A DNA stretch of 64,000 nt from Rummeliibacillus suwonensis (GCF_007896435.1 NZ_VCBL01000001.1:1331345-1395344), one strand, 5' to 3'; counted from the first letter of the stretch, positions 1 through 9,073 are shown. Notes: a model not told the origin generated them from the sequence alone. Numbers and translations are program-made.

Positions 1-636
1 GAAGAGTTGTTTGTAGAAAAGCTGGATATGTTGATGCAGTTGAATCGAGATCGCTCTATTACATGGCAAGGAAAATTCCGCTCATCATTAAAAAACGCAG
101 AGATTCTACCACAACCCCAATCAGGCTCTCTACCAATTTGGAGAGCAGTAGGGGGTCCTCCTGAAAGTGCTATTAAAGCGGGAGGTGCTGGTATTCCGAT
201 GATGTTAACGACTTTAGGCGGTCCCGCCAAAACATTTAAAATTTCAGTAGATGCTTATCGTGAAGCAGCTGAACGTAGTGGCTATGATCCAGCTGAATTA
301 CCTTTAGCAACGGCATCATTATTCTATACAGCTGAAAATTCACAGGATGCAGTAGAAGAAATGTATCCACATTTGAATGCTGGGATGCATTATATTCGTG
401 GGACAGGTTATCCGAAAGGGCAAGTAGAAGATGGACCAGATCGTTATCAAGCGTTGATGGTAGGTAGTCCACAGCAAATTATTGAAAAAATGCTCTATCA
501 GTATGAATTATATGGTCACCAACGATTTATGGCACAAATCGATTTCGGTGGAGTTCCGTTTGAAAAAATAATGAAAAATATCGAATTGATTGCCACTGAA
601 ATTATGCCAGCGGTTAAGAAATATACAAAAGCGTGA
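1..636 (+). CDS. LLM-class flavin-dependent oxidoreductase, C-terminal part
   Basis: The reading frame is open from base 1, so the gene begins outside the window and only about the last 211 codons are visible. The segment with LPIWRAVGGPPES followed by GIPMMLTTLGG and later MVGSPQQIIEKMLYQYELYG is typical of the C-terminal half of bacterial luciferase-like monooxygenases, which use reduced flavin to oxidise small organic substrates in the cytoplasm. The late SPQQIIEK segment is the usual end-of-barrel element. Substrate cannot be inferred. It is followed by a family A repeat and then a strong terminator at 1051-1088, with no downstream partner gene. The family call is firm; the apparent TTG start at 7 is only an internal codon. 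Confidence 0.85.
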   Translation, partial: EELFVEKLDMLMQLNRDRSITWQGKFRSSLKNAEILPQPQSGSLPIWRAVGGPPESAIKAGGAGIPMMLTTLGGPAKTFKISVDAYREAAERSGYDPAELPLATASLFYTAENSQDAVEEMYPHLNAGMHYIRGTGYPKGQVEDGPDRYQALMVGSPQQIIEKMLYQYELYGHQRFMAQIDFGGVPFEKIMKNIELIATEIMPAVKKYTKA

Positions 637-678
637 ACATTAAAGCTTCGATCAATAGATAAAAAAGATAAGAAACAA

Positions 679-1037
679 GCGTGTTGATTATCCAATTTAA
701 TCCATGAAAATAGGGGGATGTGTTGATTGCAGCGAAGGCTTGCTCGCTTTCCTGCGGCGAATGCTGAGGGCAACAGGATGTTGGTCACGGAGTCGTTGCC
801 ACAGGCGCCCTTAGACTCCGTTCCTTAATCACTACGCTGCGGGGTCTCATCTATTCGCTTTTCCCGCGGGACATTGAATTGGCTTCATCGAATCAACACC
901 GCACGAAGGAAATGCGCATGCATTTTCGAGGAGTCGAGCAAGCCGCAGCGAAGATCTATATAAATGGTCTTAAAAATACAGAGTTTTTCAAAAGCTATGC
1001 CAAACAGACACCCCTAATTTTTGTCAAATCAACACGC
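679..1037 (-). repeat. Family A dispersed repeat, copy A1 (cassette-bearing)
   Basis: About 359 bp bounded by inverted ends: GCGTGTTGATTATCC at the left and AATCAACACGC at the right. The same ends and interior recur at 17091, 21639, 29567 and 44893. This copy is inverted relative to A3 and A4. The interior holds the shared double-hairpin cassette (stem ACGGAGTC at 787-794 with GACTCCGT at 814-821) and a GC-rich block including CCCGCGGGACATTGAAT. The apparent reading frame at 879-1166 lies mostly inside the repeat and is not a gene. Confidence 0.8.
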
Positions 1038-1050
1038 GTGGACAAGAAAG

Positions 1051-1088
1051 AAACCTGTCAACGAGTTGGAATGGTTGACAGGTTTTTT
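1051..1088 (+). terminator. Rho-independent terminator
   Basis: An 11-bp perfect stem, AAACCTGTCAA paired with TTGACAGGTTT, encloses 13 bases and runs into a T tract. It would end transcription from the oxidoreductase gene, after readthrough of repeat A1, and insulate the acetyltransferase gene at 1211. Confidence 0.85.
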
Positions 1089-1210
1089 CATAAAGTTCCG
1101 TTTAAAATTGTTGATGTTTATTTCACTGTAACAAGCAATAAGTTCCTACAACTATCTTTGGATTGAATAAAGAAACCAAATAATGTATTTTATATGAAAG
1201 GAGGATATAT

Positions 1211-1681
1211 ATGAGTATAGTTATCGAAGAATCTAGTAATGCAGCACTTATCCATGACATTATGATCAAAGCTTTTTCTGAATACAACAGCCTTCCAGCT
1301 CCCTCGAGTGCATTAGATGAAACCGTCGAAATGATTTCAACTTCTTTATTAAAGGGGGAGAAGGCATTGATAGACTTTGTAGAGGCAGAGGCTATTGCAA
1401 TGGTGCGTTTTCAATTAAAAGAAAATCATCTCTATTTTTCTCGGTTGTCAGTAGTACCTGAATTTCAAGGCAAAGGAGTTGCAAAATTATTGTTAAAAGG
1501 CTTAGAAGACTATGCACGATCAAAAGGGATTCCTGAAATTCAATGTAAAGTTCGAGTAAATGTACTCAGAAATATACACCTATATCATTCACTCTACTAT
1601 GAAATTTTTGAGCAAGAGGTTGTTCGTAAGGAAAATGGAATCGAACTTCAAGTTGTTTCTATGAAAAAACGAGTCGATTAA
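1211..1681 (+). CDS. GNAT family N-acetyltransferase
   Basis: This 156-residue protein has the GNAT core: strand LYFSRLSVVPEFQGKGVAKLLLKGLEDYA (about residues 78-106) contains the V-x-x-x-x-Q-G-K-G-V-A acetyl-CoA pyrophosphate loop, followed by the C-terminal strand-helix VNVLRNIHLYHSLYYEIFEQE. GNATs move an acetyl group from acetyl-CoA to an amine; the acceptor here is unknown. AAAGGAGG lies just upstream of the ATG. It appears monocistronic, between a terminator and a family C repeat. Confidence 0.88.
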   Translation: MSIVIEESSNAALIHDIMIKAFSEYNSLPAPSSALDETVEMISTSLLKGEKALIDFVEAEAIAMVRFQLKENHLYFSRLSVVPEFQGKGVAKLLLKGLEDYARSKGIPEIQCKVRVNVLRNIHLYHSLYYEIFEQEVVRKENGIELQVVSMKKRVD

Positions 1682-1771
1682 AACTTTGAGGAATCGAAGG
1701 CATATATCTGTAAATAATTAATGGCGTTGCAGAGATGAATAGATTAAGAGATATGTAAATATGTTTTGAAG

Positions 1772-2036
1772 TGAATCAATTTCATAATGTAAAATTCAGA
1801 TGAAAAACACGAACATTTTAAATCAACATGAACATTAATATTCAGAATTTTTGTTCCGCTCCAGACGGCGCTTTCCACGGGCTTGGCTTCAATCTCCTCG
1901 TCACTCCGTTCCTGCGGGGCTTTCAGCTCAAGCTTTTCCCGTAGGAGTCGCCGTCTTCCGCTCCACAACTATCAAAATTAGTTATTCTTAAATGTTCGTA
2001 TTTATTAAGAAGAAAATGATTTATGAAATTGATTCA
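1772..2036 (-). repeat. Family C MITE-like element, copy C1 (265 bp)
   Basis: The ends are a perfect 16-bp inverted repeat: TGAATCAATTTCATAA (1772-1787) and TTATGAAATTGATTCA (2021-2036). Inside are AT-rich subterminal segments with GAACATTT/AAATGTTCG and a GC-rich core with CGCCGTCTTCCGCTCC. A second, inverted and longer copy lies at 43136-43521. No coding capacity. The terminal repeats plus short length are those of a non-autonomous mobile element. The reading frame at 1744-1968 is within it and is rejected. The shared cassette seen in C2 is absent here. Confidence 0.85.
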
Positions 2037-2100
2037 AGTATATAAAAAATGCAAATAAAATTTCCTCTATTTTTCAGATAAACATAGAAGGTGTCTTCGC

Positions 2101-2861
2101 ATGATCAGTTCTAAAAAAATGTTTTCATACTGCGTTTCTAAATTTGCTGCGGCAGGTTTTTTATTCTTTCTCTTCTTTTTGATCGTATTCTTCAGTTCGG
2201 ATATGAAAATGTATCAAACTGTTGAAGGGGTTTCGAACCATGTTCTATGGACTTTCATTTTTGGATATGGTATTTTGGCTTCCATTTTCATCGATTGGCT
2301 AATCAAGAAATATTCGGTCACTCAACTAAAAACAAAAATAGAATTGTATGTGGTTGCAGGTTTTGCTATCTTTCTTCTATTTGGTTTATCTATGTATACT
2401 GTTATAGCTGGAACTGTCGGAATTTTTTGCGCGCTGATTTTTTATCTAGGGACCGTTCTTTCAACTCACTCTAGAATTTTTAAATACATATTTGCAATTG
2501 TGGTACCAATCACATTATTCGTTTTAATTTCTAGAGATTATACGATTAAAAAAACTGGAAAGCTTTACAAAAAGACAATTCCTATGCGGCATCATTTGAT
2601 TACTTCAATGGACGGCAAGAGATCTCGATTAAGGCAGTGAAAGGTCAAACAATGATTTTTACGCGACAATTTCACGCTGAAAATGGTGGGGGACATGGTT
2701 TTCATATAGTAGATGAAAAGGGGAGATATGTTGGAGTTCAATCCATAAGTGAAGACCGGATGAAAATGAACGTTAAAAAAGCTGGAATTTATAGAGCTAT
2801 TGTAACAGGTGATGAAGTTGCTGGTAGTTTCTATATTAGCTGGAATAGTGAAAACAAATGA
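2101..2861 (+). pseudogene. Membrane protein gene interrupted by a frameshift
   Basis: The first frame (2101-2640) gives about five hydrophobic segments (roughly residues 13-32, 47-67, 82-98, 99-120 and 127-145). After the YTIKKTGKLYKK stretch it turns into unlikely sequence (PMRHHLITSMDG). From about 2570 the frame ending at 2861 continues sensibly as DNSYAASFDYFNGRQ, then EISIKAVKGQTMIFTRQF and a glycine-rich beta-type domain ending FYISWNSENK. The switch falls at a run of A near 2567-2573, so a one-base indel explains it. Joined, the product would be about 250 residues: a membrane anchor plus an extracytoplasmic beta domain. The family is not recognised. It may be a real pseudogene, a phase-variable tract or a sequencing error. 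Confidence 0.7.
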
Positions 2862-2881
2862 ATGTAGGAAATTTTAAAAAG

Positions 2882-2914
2882 TAAAGGAGCACAATCTAGA
2901 ACAGTACTCCTTTA
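2882..2914 (+). terminator. Possible terminator after the frameshifted membrane gene
   Basis: AAAGGAG (2883-2889) can pair with CTCCTTT (2907-2913). Only a short T run follows, and the 3' arm overlaps the left end of repeat B1, so termination is plausible but not certain. Confidence 0.45.
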
Positions 2915-3052
2915 TCCCGCTTTAACGGTCAGTAAAACCCCCATCTCAATATATAGAGATGGGGGATCTCAACTGCCCGTAAAAATCCGATTGGTTTAGC
3001 TAACCATCAGTGGGGGATGAAGAAAACCCCCACTGATGGAGTTTCACTTTAT
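2911..3052 (+). repeat. Family B repeat, copy B1
   Basis: It starts with the family B left end TTTATCCCGCTTTAACGG and ends with GTTTCACTTTAT. It carries two strong hairpins: CCCCCATCTC with GAGATGGGGG, and CAGTGGGGG with CCCCCACTG around the loop ATGAAGAAAA. Fuller or shorter copies are at 9103, 28211, 29330, 47653 and 52737. This copy has no cassette. It sits between the convergent 3' ends of the membrane gene and the aminotransferase gene, so it could act as a bidirectional terminator or mRNA end. Confidence 0.8.
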
Positions 3053-3105
3053 CAAACGTTTTTAAATTTTTTCGTTGTAAAAATGGTGATTTTTAATTAT
3101 GAAGG

Positions 3106-4401
3106 CTAAGCTTCTATGTCTTTTACGCCTTTATAGATTAATTCAAATAATTCTTCGATTCCTTCTTCTTCGATACAAGAGAAAGCTATGCGTAGATCAG
3201 TGTCACTTAGAGCGATTGTACCGACACCATATTCATCTAAAAGGTGAAGACGCAATTTGTCTGCATCGACCGTTTTTAGTTTTAAACACATGAAGTAACC
3301 TGAATTGAATGGATAGTAATCCCAAGCATCATTGAATTTACCACTATCTAGAACTGCTTTTACTTTGTTTGCACGACTTTTCATGATGTTGAATTTTTCT
3401 ATTTTTTGTGCTTCAAATTCAGGGCTCTGTAACGCATGAAGCACGAAAGTTTGTGATGGGTGTGGTCCGCTTGAAATCGTTGCACGGATAATCCCTTTCG
3501 TTTTTTCTTCAAGAGCTGCTAAAATGGCTTCACTAGTATTGCCGTAAGTGATGAAACCAACACGGAATCCCCAAATGTATTCTTCTTTTGTCGCGCCATC
3601 GATTTTTATAGCTAATACACGTTCGTGAGCATTACTTAACGCACCGAATAATGATTCGTGTAAAGAGTCTTCGAAGAACAGTGAAAAGTATGCGTCATCA
3701 GTGAGTACGACAACGTTGATACCTGCATCGGCAGCATCTGTAATGGCTTTAACGATAGCAGCGCCTTCTTCAGCGTTAGGTGTATAGCCAGTTGGATTAT
3801 TGGGAAAGTTTAATAAAACAATGGCTTTCCCTTTCTCTTTTTGACTAAGAATTGCTTTATGTAGCCCGTCCGCATTGAATTTATTTTCTTCATTGTAAAG
3901 TGGGTAAGTGACAGTGTGTGTATGGCGACGAATGCCAAATACCATTTCGTAGTTTTCCCAGTTTTTATCAGGAAGGATTAAAGCGTCTCCTTCATCTGCA
4001 AATAAATCAGCGACGATGCTTAAACCATGTGTTAATGCATTTGTCACGATTGGATTACCGAACGTTTTCCCTTTTAATGAAGGATTTTCAACAAGCATTT
4101 TTTTACGCCATTCTTTACGTAAAGCTGGTTTACCAGCTGGTGGAGCATATAAATAAAGATCTGATGGATCATATGCAGATAGAGTATCTTGTATCACCTT
4201 TAAATGCATAGGCTTTCCGTTTTCTAATGCAGTGCCAATTGTTGCATTATATTTTTTGGCTTTTTTCCCGGCTTCTGCTGATTGGCTTAGAATTCCTTCT
4301 TTTGGAAAATATATTTCTTTTGCTAATCCAGAAAGCATGTCATACACATAAGGGTTTTCTTTCTGTATAGTTTCGTTTAATTCTTTTGCTAAACTATGCA
4401 T
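3106..4401 (-). CDS. PLP-dependent aminotransferase, class I/II
   Basis: This 431-residue protein is a fold-type I PLP enzyme. Visible landmarks are the substrate-side segment LYAPPAGKPALRKEW (about residues 101-115), the cofactor-binding aspartate in VVLTDDAYFSLFFED, the Schiff-base lysine region KIDGATKEEYIWGFRVGF, and the arginine near the C terminus in DTDLRIAFSC that usually binds the substrate carboxylate. Such enzymes move amino groups between amino acids and 2-oxo acids in the cytoplasm. The length fits aspartate/aromatic-type enzymes, but substrate choice cannot be read from sequence. It is monocistronic and converges on repeat B1. Confidence 0.88.
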   Translation of the reverse strand: MHSLAKELNETIQKENPYVYDMLSGLAKEIYFPKEGILSQSAEAGKKAKKYNATIGTALENGKPMHLKVIQDTLSAYDPSDLYLYAPPAGKPALRKEWRKKMLVENPSLKGKTFGNPIVTNALTHGLSIVADLFADEGDALILPDKNWENYEMVFGIRRHTHTVTYPLYNEENKFNADGLHKAILSQKEKGKAIVLLNFPNNPTGYTPNAEEGAAIVKAITDAADAGINVVVLTDDAYFSLFFEDSLHESLFGALSNAHERVLAIKIDGATKEEYIWGFRVGFITYGNTSEAILAALEEKTKGIIRATISSGPHPSQTFVLHALQSPEFEAQKIEKFNIMKSRANKVKAVLDSGKFNDAWDYYPFNSGYFMCLKLKTVDADKLRLHLLDEYGVGTIALSDTDLRIAFSCIEEEGIEELFELIYKGVKDIEA

Positions 4402-4563
4402 GTTGTTATCGCCTCATTTCGAAATACTACGATAATTATACATGATTATTCATAGAAATGAATCAATTCTGTCACAATTTTGGTGAGTTTTTTTAAAAGG
4501 AAAAAAATAGATCTATTTGAGTAACAAATAGGAAAAGAATCTTTGGCTAGAAATATCCAATTT

Positions 4564-4846
4564 CAGTCGTTTTGATTAGGAAAAAGCAGGCGATAAATCA
4601 GGCATAATTCTAAAAAACATGTATTTTTGCTCCATTTATGTAGCTCCTTATTTCAGCTAGCTCTTTCCCTTCGTGTAGTGCATACTCGATGAAGACAATC
4701 CAATGTCCTCGAAAAAACGAATAAGATCTCCGAAAGAGCGAATAAACCTTCCGAGGTAGCAAATAAATCCTCGTGAAAAGTGAACAAGCCGTAGTGGAAA
4801 CCAGCAGATGCACTAGATTATGTGGAAAATTGGATAATCAACACAT
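4564..4846 (+). repeat. Family A repeat, diverged copy A6
   Basis: The left end CAGTCGTTTTGATTAGG and right end TTGGATAATCAACACA match the family A ends, and the inner segment TTCTAAAAAACATGTATTTTTGC is shared with A3 and A5. The GC-rich centre is eroded. It fills most of the interval between the aminotransferase gene and the ABC permease pseudogene. The reading frame at 4610-4813 lies within it and is rejected. Confidence 0.65.
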
Positions 4847-4888
4847 ATGAAAACGATTCGTCTACAAGATAACCGCCAGTGAGCTTTC

Positions 4889-5656
4889 CTAATTGATGGA
4901 TTTTTTATTAAAGATTTGTATAGTGATAAATTGTATGAATAGGATAGAACCGATAGCCATTATATAAATCCATTTGTAATCACGAACACTATAAAGCCCT
5001 TGAAGTATTTGATCCCCATTTGTTGCGAGTTTTAAAAGATTAAAATTATCCGTTTTCGGGAAAATGGAAACGACGAACCAAATACCCACAAATAAAGCTG
5101 TCCAAAGAAGATTGGCATAAATAGACTTAAACAACACATTTCCAAATAAAATAACGGCGATCAATAATAAGCCAAAAAGCCATAAATGACTGACAGCGAC
5201 TGCTAAAAAGGGGACATGCTCATCTCTCCAATAATACCAAGTATAAAAGTACGCCACACTAAATGAAATCCAATACATAATGGTCCAAATAAGCATCGCA
5301 AACAATGATTTTGCTAGAACAACAGAACTTCAATGTAATCCCTTTGTCAGTAAAATAATCAATGTTCCTTCATTGCGCTCATGAATGATCATTCCCGCAA
5401 ATAATAAGGCGATAACGAATAATCCGATTTGAGAAAAATTTTTGAAAAACTGAGCCCAAGAATCAAGGGCAGAAGGAGTAGGAAAACTTTCTGCAATTTC
5501 CTTTGGAAGAAATTGAGCCATAATATCTGGCATAAACTTAGCTGCCAATGGGCTTAAAATAGCCAATATTAAAAAAACAGCGAATAAAATGAGTAATTTA
5601 TAAGTACGGTTGAACTCCATAGTTTCTTTTTTTAATAATGCAAGCAAAGTATTCAT
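4889..5656 (-). pseudogene. ABC-2 type permease interrupted by an in-frame TGA
   Basis: Two open segments, 5330-5656 and 4889-5305, are in the same frame, separated only by a TGA at 5330-5332. Reading through gives LIILLTKGLH-stop-SSVVLAKSLFAMLIW, which is continuous permease sequence. One base (for example CGA to TGA) would restore a protein of about 255 residues with about six membrane segments. It would pair with the ATPase immediately upstream (stop of one and start of the other adjacent) to form an exporter. The C-terminal part has no clear ribosome site of its own, so the transporter is probably dead unless the stop is a sequencing error or is read through. Confidence 0.85.
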
Positions 5657-6565
5657 CTATCTACTCACCTCCAAGAAGATTTCATCTAGCGATGGTTGGA
5701 CCACTTCTATGGAAGAAGGATAGAGATTAAGCGCATTACATAATGAGAATAATTGTTGCTGCGTATGTGTAAGATCTTTTGCTTCAATGATTAAACTATT
5801 TGATTTGTGAACGATTTGTTCGTTAAACGGAAGCTTTTCCAGAAACGTACATGCCTGATTTTCAGTATGAAACGTAACTTGTATCTGATGTTTACTATGT
5901 TTAGTCATAATTTCTGAAAGATTACCTGTGATAACAAACTTGCCATTATGCAGCAGAGCAATCTCATCACAGATTTGCTCAGCATCATGCAAAATATGAG
6001 TAGATAAAATAACCGTTGTTTCATGTTTAATCGATTGTAAAATATCTAAAATTTCTTTTCTTCCGATTGGATCAAGAGCAGAAGTAGGCTCATCACAAAT
6101 TAGTAATTTTGGTTGGTTGATCAGTGCTTGTGCAATTCCAAGGCGTTGCTTCATACCTCGCGAAAATTGCTGTATCCTCTTTTTATTTTTAGCTAGTCCT
6201 ACAAGATGTAAGTAATGTTCTACACGCTCTTTTCGTACATTTTTGGGCATGCCTGTGATTTCTCCACATAACATCAAATACTCGTAAGCAGTCATATAGG
6301 GATAATAGGAAGGGACATCTGGTAAATAACCGATATGACGATTCGTGGCAGTATATCCATAGCTGACTTCTTCATCTAATATGAAAATTTTTCCTTTTGT
6401 AGAGGGGAGTAGCCCTAATATTAACTTCATCAAGGTTGTTTTTCCAGAACCATTTTGTCCTATTAGACCAAAAATCCTTCCTTCTTCCAATGTGTAACTG
6501 ATGTCGTCGATCACTTGGTGTGCTCCAAATGATTTTGTAAGGTGCTCCAAAGTTAATATACTCAT
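5657..6565 (-). CDS. ABC transporter ATP-binding protein
   Basis: The ATG at 6565 is chosen over an upstream in-frame start at 6712 because a GGAAGAGGGAGAG ribosome site precedes it, it overlaps the stop of the preceding gene in an ATGA, and homology begins at MSILTLEHLTKSFG. The 302-residue product has Walker A GQNGSGKTT, signature FSRGM (a variant of LSGGQ), Walker [14 protein letters not shown], and the switch histidine in ILSTHIL. The extra C-terminal domain of about 80 residues fits the multidrug/bacitracin-type ABC-2 exporters. The partner permease is broken by a stop codon. Confidence 0.92.
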   Translation of the reverse strand: MSILTLEHLTKSFGAHQVIDDISYTLEEGRIFGLIGQNGSGKTTLMKLILGLLPSTKGKIFILDEEVSYGYTATNRHIGYLPDVPSYYPYMTAYEYLMLCGEITGMPKNVRKERVEHYLHLVGLAKNKKRIQQFSRGMKQRLGIAQALINQPKLLICDEPTSALDPIGRKEILDILQSIKHETTVILSTHILHDAEQICDEIALLHNGKFVITGNLSEIMTKHSKHQIQVTFHTENQACTFLEKLPFNEQIVHKSNSLIIEAKDLTHTQQQLFSLCNALNLYPSSIEVVQPSLDEIFLEVSR

Positions 6566-6771
6566 ATGTCTCTCCCTCTTCCGAATATAAAGTATACAAC
6601 AGGCCCAATGATCTGGATGAAAAGAACGACAATGATCCACATGGGTTTGTTGCCAAACTGATAATGAGGATGCTTTAAAACATGTATCAATGCCACGATG
6701 GCAAGTGTCCATTCTAAAATAATAATGGGGATGATCAAGGGGAGTGCTTCTTGTAATGTCATATTAATCAC
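6562..6771 (-). CDS. PLDc_N-type small membrane protein
   Basis: This 69-residue protein has two hydrophobic helices (about residues 9-29 and 43-62) linked by a short loop, HVLKHPHYQFGNKPMW, and ends GPVVYFIFGRGRDI. That pattern is the phospholipase D nuclease N-terminal (cardiolipin synthase N-terminal) membrane domain, found alone here without any PLD catalytic domain. Its start overlaps the stop of the XRE regulator and its stop overlaps the ATPase start by four bases, so all are translationally coupled. It is probably an accessory membrane subunit of the ABC system (inference). Confidence 0.8.
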   Translation of the reverse strand: MINMTLQEALPLIIPIIILEWTLAIVALIHVLKHPHYQFGNKPMWIIVVLFIQIIGPVVYFIFGRGRDI

Positions 6772-7885
6772 ATCCTAACGTATGCTTTAAATTTTCAATC
6801 ATTGTTTTTACTTCAGGGCGTAGTATTAAAGGCTTTAATATTGGATTTTCTGTAATCCCAGAGATCAAGCTCATTTTAATGGTCTGTTCATCACGAGGAG
6901 CATTGGGCCCTAAATCGAGTTCACGCATTACCCATTCATCGATTAAATCAAAAAATGCATCCCCGTGTAAGGTGATTGGAAATACAATGGATTCTGAAGC
7001 TTTGATGTATTTCTTTAACATTTCAATCGCTTTTTTTTCATTTTTTTGCATCATATAGCCTTGGGCAGCCGTTAAATAAATGATCAAAGCATTATTAAAA
7101 CTCAAGTTATAAATATCAAAAGTTTGCATCATTCCTTCCATACGAAGCACTACTTCATCGAATACCTCAGGTTGATCAACATACATCATCATATAATTGG
7201 GTGCGATTCCTAATACGCCAAGAATATTTTGATACATACTCACCTGTAATGTCTCCTTTGCTTTTTCAGGTTGTTGCAATTGTTGATAAGCATTGGCTAC
7301 AATGATTTCATTCCCAGTATAGGGCTCTACACCATCCCCCAGTAACTCTAGCACACGTTTCGGATTTTGTAGGAACAGTTGACAATGTGCTTCTAATGAG
7401 CCAGCTTGATAGGCGAGACGTTGATCCTCTGAATTTTCTTCAATTCGCTGACAAAGCTCGATCGCCTTACGTATAATTTCTTGCTGTAAATCACCTGCCA
7501 CATGCTGATAATTTAATAAAAGTACAGCCATTTGCATGAGTAATGGAAAGCAGGAATAGTATTCATCAATAATATTTTTGATGCGTGTATAAACTTCATC
7601 GAATGGCTTGACTGCAAAATCTTTTGATAATTCTGCGTATAATTTTTGAATATTCTCTTTTGTCATTTGAGGTTTATATCCAAGTAATTCATCAATCGAT
7701 AAGTTAAAAAAGGTGGCGAGCTTTGGAAGTAACAATATATCAGGATAACTTAACCCCGTTTCCCATTTTGAAACGGCGGCCTTTGATACCCCTACAAAAG
7801 ATGCAACTTCATCTTGTGTTAATCCTTTTTGCTTTCGTAAAGTAGCAATCGTATTGGCAAACTGTAAGTCTTTCATTCTTGTCAT
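6764..7885 (-). CDS. XRE family regulator with C-terminal TPR-like region
   Basis: The 373-residue protein starts with a Cro/C1-type helix-turn-helix (about residues 10-66): TLRKQKGLTQDEVASFVGVSKAAVSKWETG. The remaining roughly 300 residues are helical and rich in repeats resembling tetratricopeptides, as in regulators that sense a ligand or a peptide. It is the first gene of a four-gene operon with the PLDc_N protein, ABC ATPase and permease, so it likely controls that exporter. The ribosome site is weak-to-moderate (AAGGAGATGAC upstream of the ATG). Confidence 0.85.
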   Translation of the reverse strand: MTRMKDLQFANTIATLRKQKGLTQDEVASFVGVSKAAVSKWETGLSYPDILLLPKLATFFNLSIDELLGYKPQMTKENIQKLYAELSKDFAVKPFDEVYTRIKNIIDEYYSCFPLLMQMAVLLLNYQHVAGDLQQEIIRKAIELCQRIEENSEDQRLAYQAGSLEAHCQLFLQNPKRVLELLGDGVEPYTGNEIIVANAYQQLQQPEKAKETLQVSMYQNILGVLGIAPNYMMMYVDQPEVFDEVVLRMEGMMQTFDIYNLSFNNALIIYLTAAQGYMMQKNEKKAIEMLKKYIKASESIVFPITLHGDAFFDLIDEWVMRELDLGPNAPRDEQTIKMSLISGITENPILKPLILRPEVKTMIENLKHTLGCD

Positions 7886-8093
7886 CTCCTTGATCTATGT
7901 TTAGTATAGCCAAGAAGTGCAGTAAAAACGATGGAATCATAGTGTAATTTAGTTGAAAAAATCAACCATTAGGAAACATTATGATGGGATCGTTTTAATC
8001 ATAGATGCATAGTTCTTCTAAAATGTGATCCGTCAACGACTGTGCTATTATAGATATGAAAAGGTATATGTTGTAAGAAAGGTCGTAATAGTA

Positions 8094-8468
8094 ATGGATT
8101 CATCAAATGTATCATTAGTTGTACAACAAGGAGAAAATATTCTTGCAAGCATGAAAGATTTAAAGAATGCAGCAAAGAAAAAGGGAAAAGCCCGCTTTGA
8201 TTTGTACGAGAGATTTTCAGCAAATATACATTCATATTATGTTTATACTTTAACAGATTCTAAAATAGAAGAATCTCCTGAAGTTATTGCTTTTCTTGAA
8301 AAACTAGATCAATTTCAAGAGTATTATAAAAATGTCGGGATAGATTTTGATTGTACAGTTGATATAAGAAATGCAGCAATCGCTTATGATAATGTGCTTT
8401 CTGCATTTAATGAAATGGTGACGGCACTTGGTCTTCCTGATCGAAAAATAAATGCAAAAAAATTTTAA
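8094..8468 (+). CDS. Hypothetical protein, 124 residues
   Basis: The frame is open from 8025, but the ATG at 8094 is preferred because GAAAGG precedes it and the residues before it are not protein-like. The product is soluble, mostly helical, charged and without signal peptide: MDSSNVSLVVQQGENILASM, then a KKKGKAR basic patch, then an acidic helical C-terminal half. I do not recognise the family. It is monocistronic and closed by a terminator at 8481-8509. Confidence 0.65.
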   Translation: MDSSNVSLVVQQGENILASMKDLKNAAKKKGKARFDLYERFSANIHSYYVYTLTDSKIEESPEVIAFLEKLDQFQEYYKNVGIDFDCTVDIRNAAIAYDNVLSAFNEMVTALGLPDRKINAKKF

Positions 8469-8480
8469 ATGATTTTTCCT

Positions 8481-8509
8481 ATCCACATACTTGCTATGTG
8501 GATTTTCTT
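8481..8509 (+). terminator. Rho-independent terminator
   Basis: ATCCACATA and TATGTGGAT form a perfect 9-bp stem with a 5-base loop, followed by TTTTCTTT. It ends the transcript of the 124-residue hypothetical gene. Confidence 0.85.
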
Positions 8510-8563
8510 TCATCTACAAACATACTCGATACGGCAAAAAGTAAAGGAGATGTGTGATTCGAC

Positions 8564-9073
8564 ATGCGTGATGCCATACAAAATATCTTATCCCCAGTTA
8601 TCGATGAGTCTACATATGTATTAATTGTCGGTTCCATGCCAAGTAGACTTTCTCTTGAAAAACAACAGTATTATGGTAATCCGCGTAATCATTTTTGGGG
8701 GATTCTGAGTGAAATTTTACAAGTTGAGATGCCAGATAATTATCAGAAACGAATAGAATTATTAAAGGCACACCATATAGGGCTTTGGGATACGATCCGA
8801 TCATGTGAGAGAAAAGGAAGCTCAGATGCTAGTATTCGAAATGTCATACCCAATAACTTTACAGAATTACTAAAAGCCTATCCTAATATTCGTGTAATCC
8901 TATTTAATGGAGGAAAGGCCTTTTCTATTTTTAAGAAATATATGGGTTTAGAGCTTCTACTGCCAATCGATTATGCCAAAATGCCATCAACGAGTCCAAT
9001 GCCGGGGAAGAATATCAAATCGTTTGAAGGAAAAGTGGAGGAATGGCGGATCATGGAGAAATATTTGCGTTAA
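8564..9073 (+). CDS. DNA-deoxyinosine glycosylase (uracil-DNA glycosylase superfamily)
   Basis: The 169-residue protein has the N-terminal motif LIVGSMPSRLSLEKQQYYGNPRN-HFW (about residues 21-46), where GSMPS and the YYG-x-P-x-N-x-FW stretch define the hypoxanthine/deoxyinosine branch of the uracil-DNA glycosylase superfamily. The GLWDTI and C-terminal LPSTSPMPGKN-like segment (here KMPSTSPMPGKNIKSF) supply the DNA intercalation and catalytic loop. It would remove hypoxanthine formed by adenine deamination. The start follows AAAGGAGATGTG. Length is normal for the family. It is not obviously in an operon. Confidence 0.88.
   Translation: MRDAIQNILSPVIDESTYVLIVGSMPSRLSLEKQQYYGNPRNHFWGILSEILQVEMPDNYQKRIELLKAHHIGLWDTIRSCERKGSSDASIRNVIPNNFTELLKAYPNIRVILFNGGKAFSIFKKYMGLELLLPIDYAKMPSTSPMPGKNIKSFEGKVEEWRIMEKYLR

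Noticed and set aside
879-1166. Reading frame of 95 codons
   Set aside because: Lies mostly in repeat A1 and continues through the terminator at 1051-1088; no ribosome binding site.
1744-1968. Reading frame on the minus strand
   Set aside because: Within family C element C1; GC-rich repeat creates the open frame.
4846-4860. cre-like ATGAAAACGATTCGT
   Set aside because: Located after the end of the permease pseudogene, far from any promoter; probably chance.
5330-5332. TGA read as selenocysteine
   Set aside because: No selenoprotein family matches ABC-2 permeases and no SECIS-like hairpin is evident; nonsense mutation or sequencing error is simpler.
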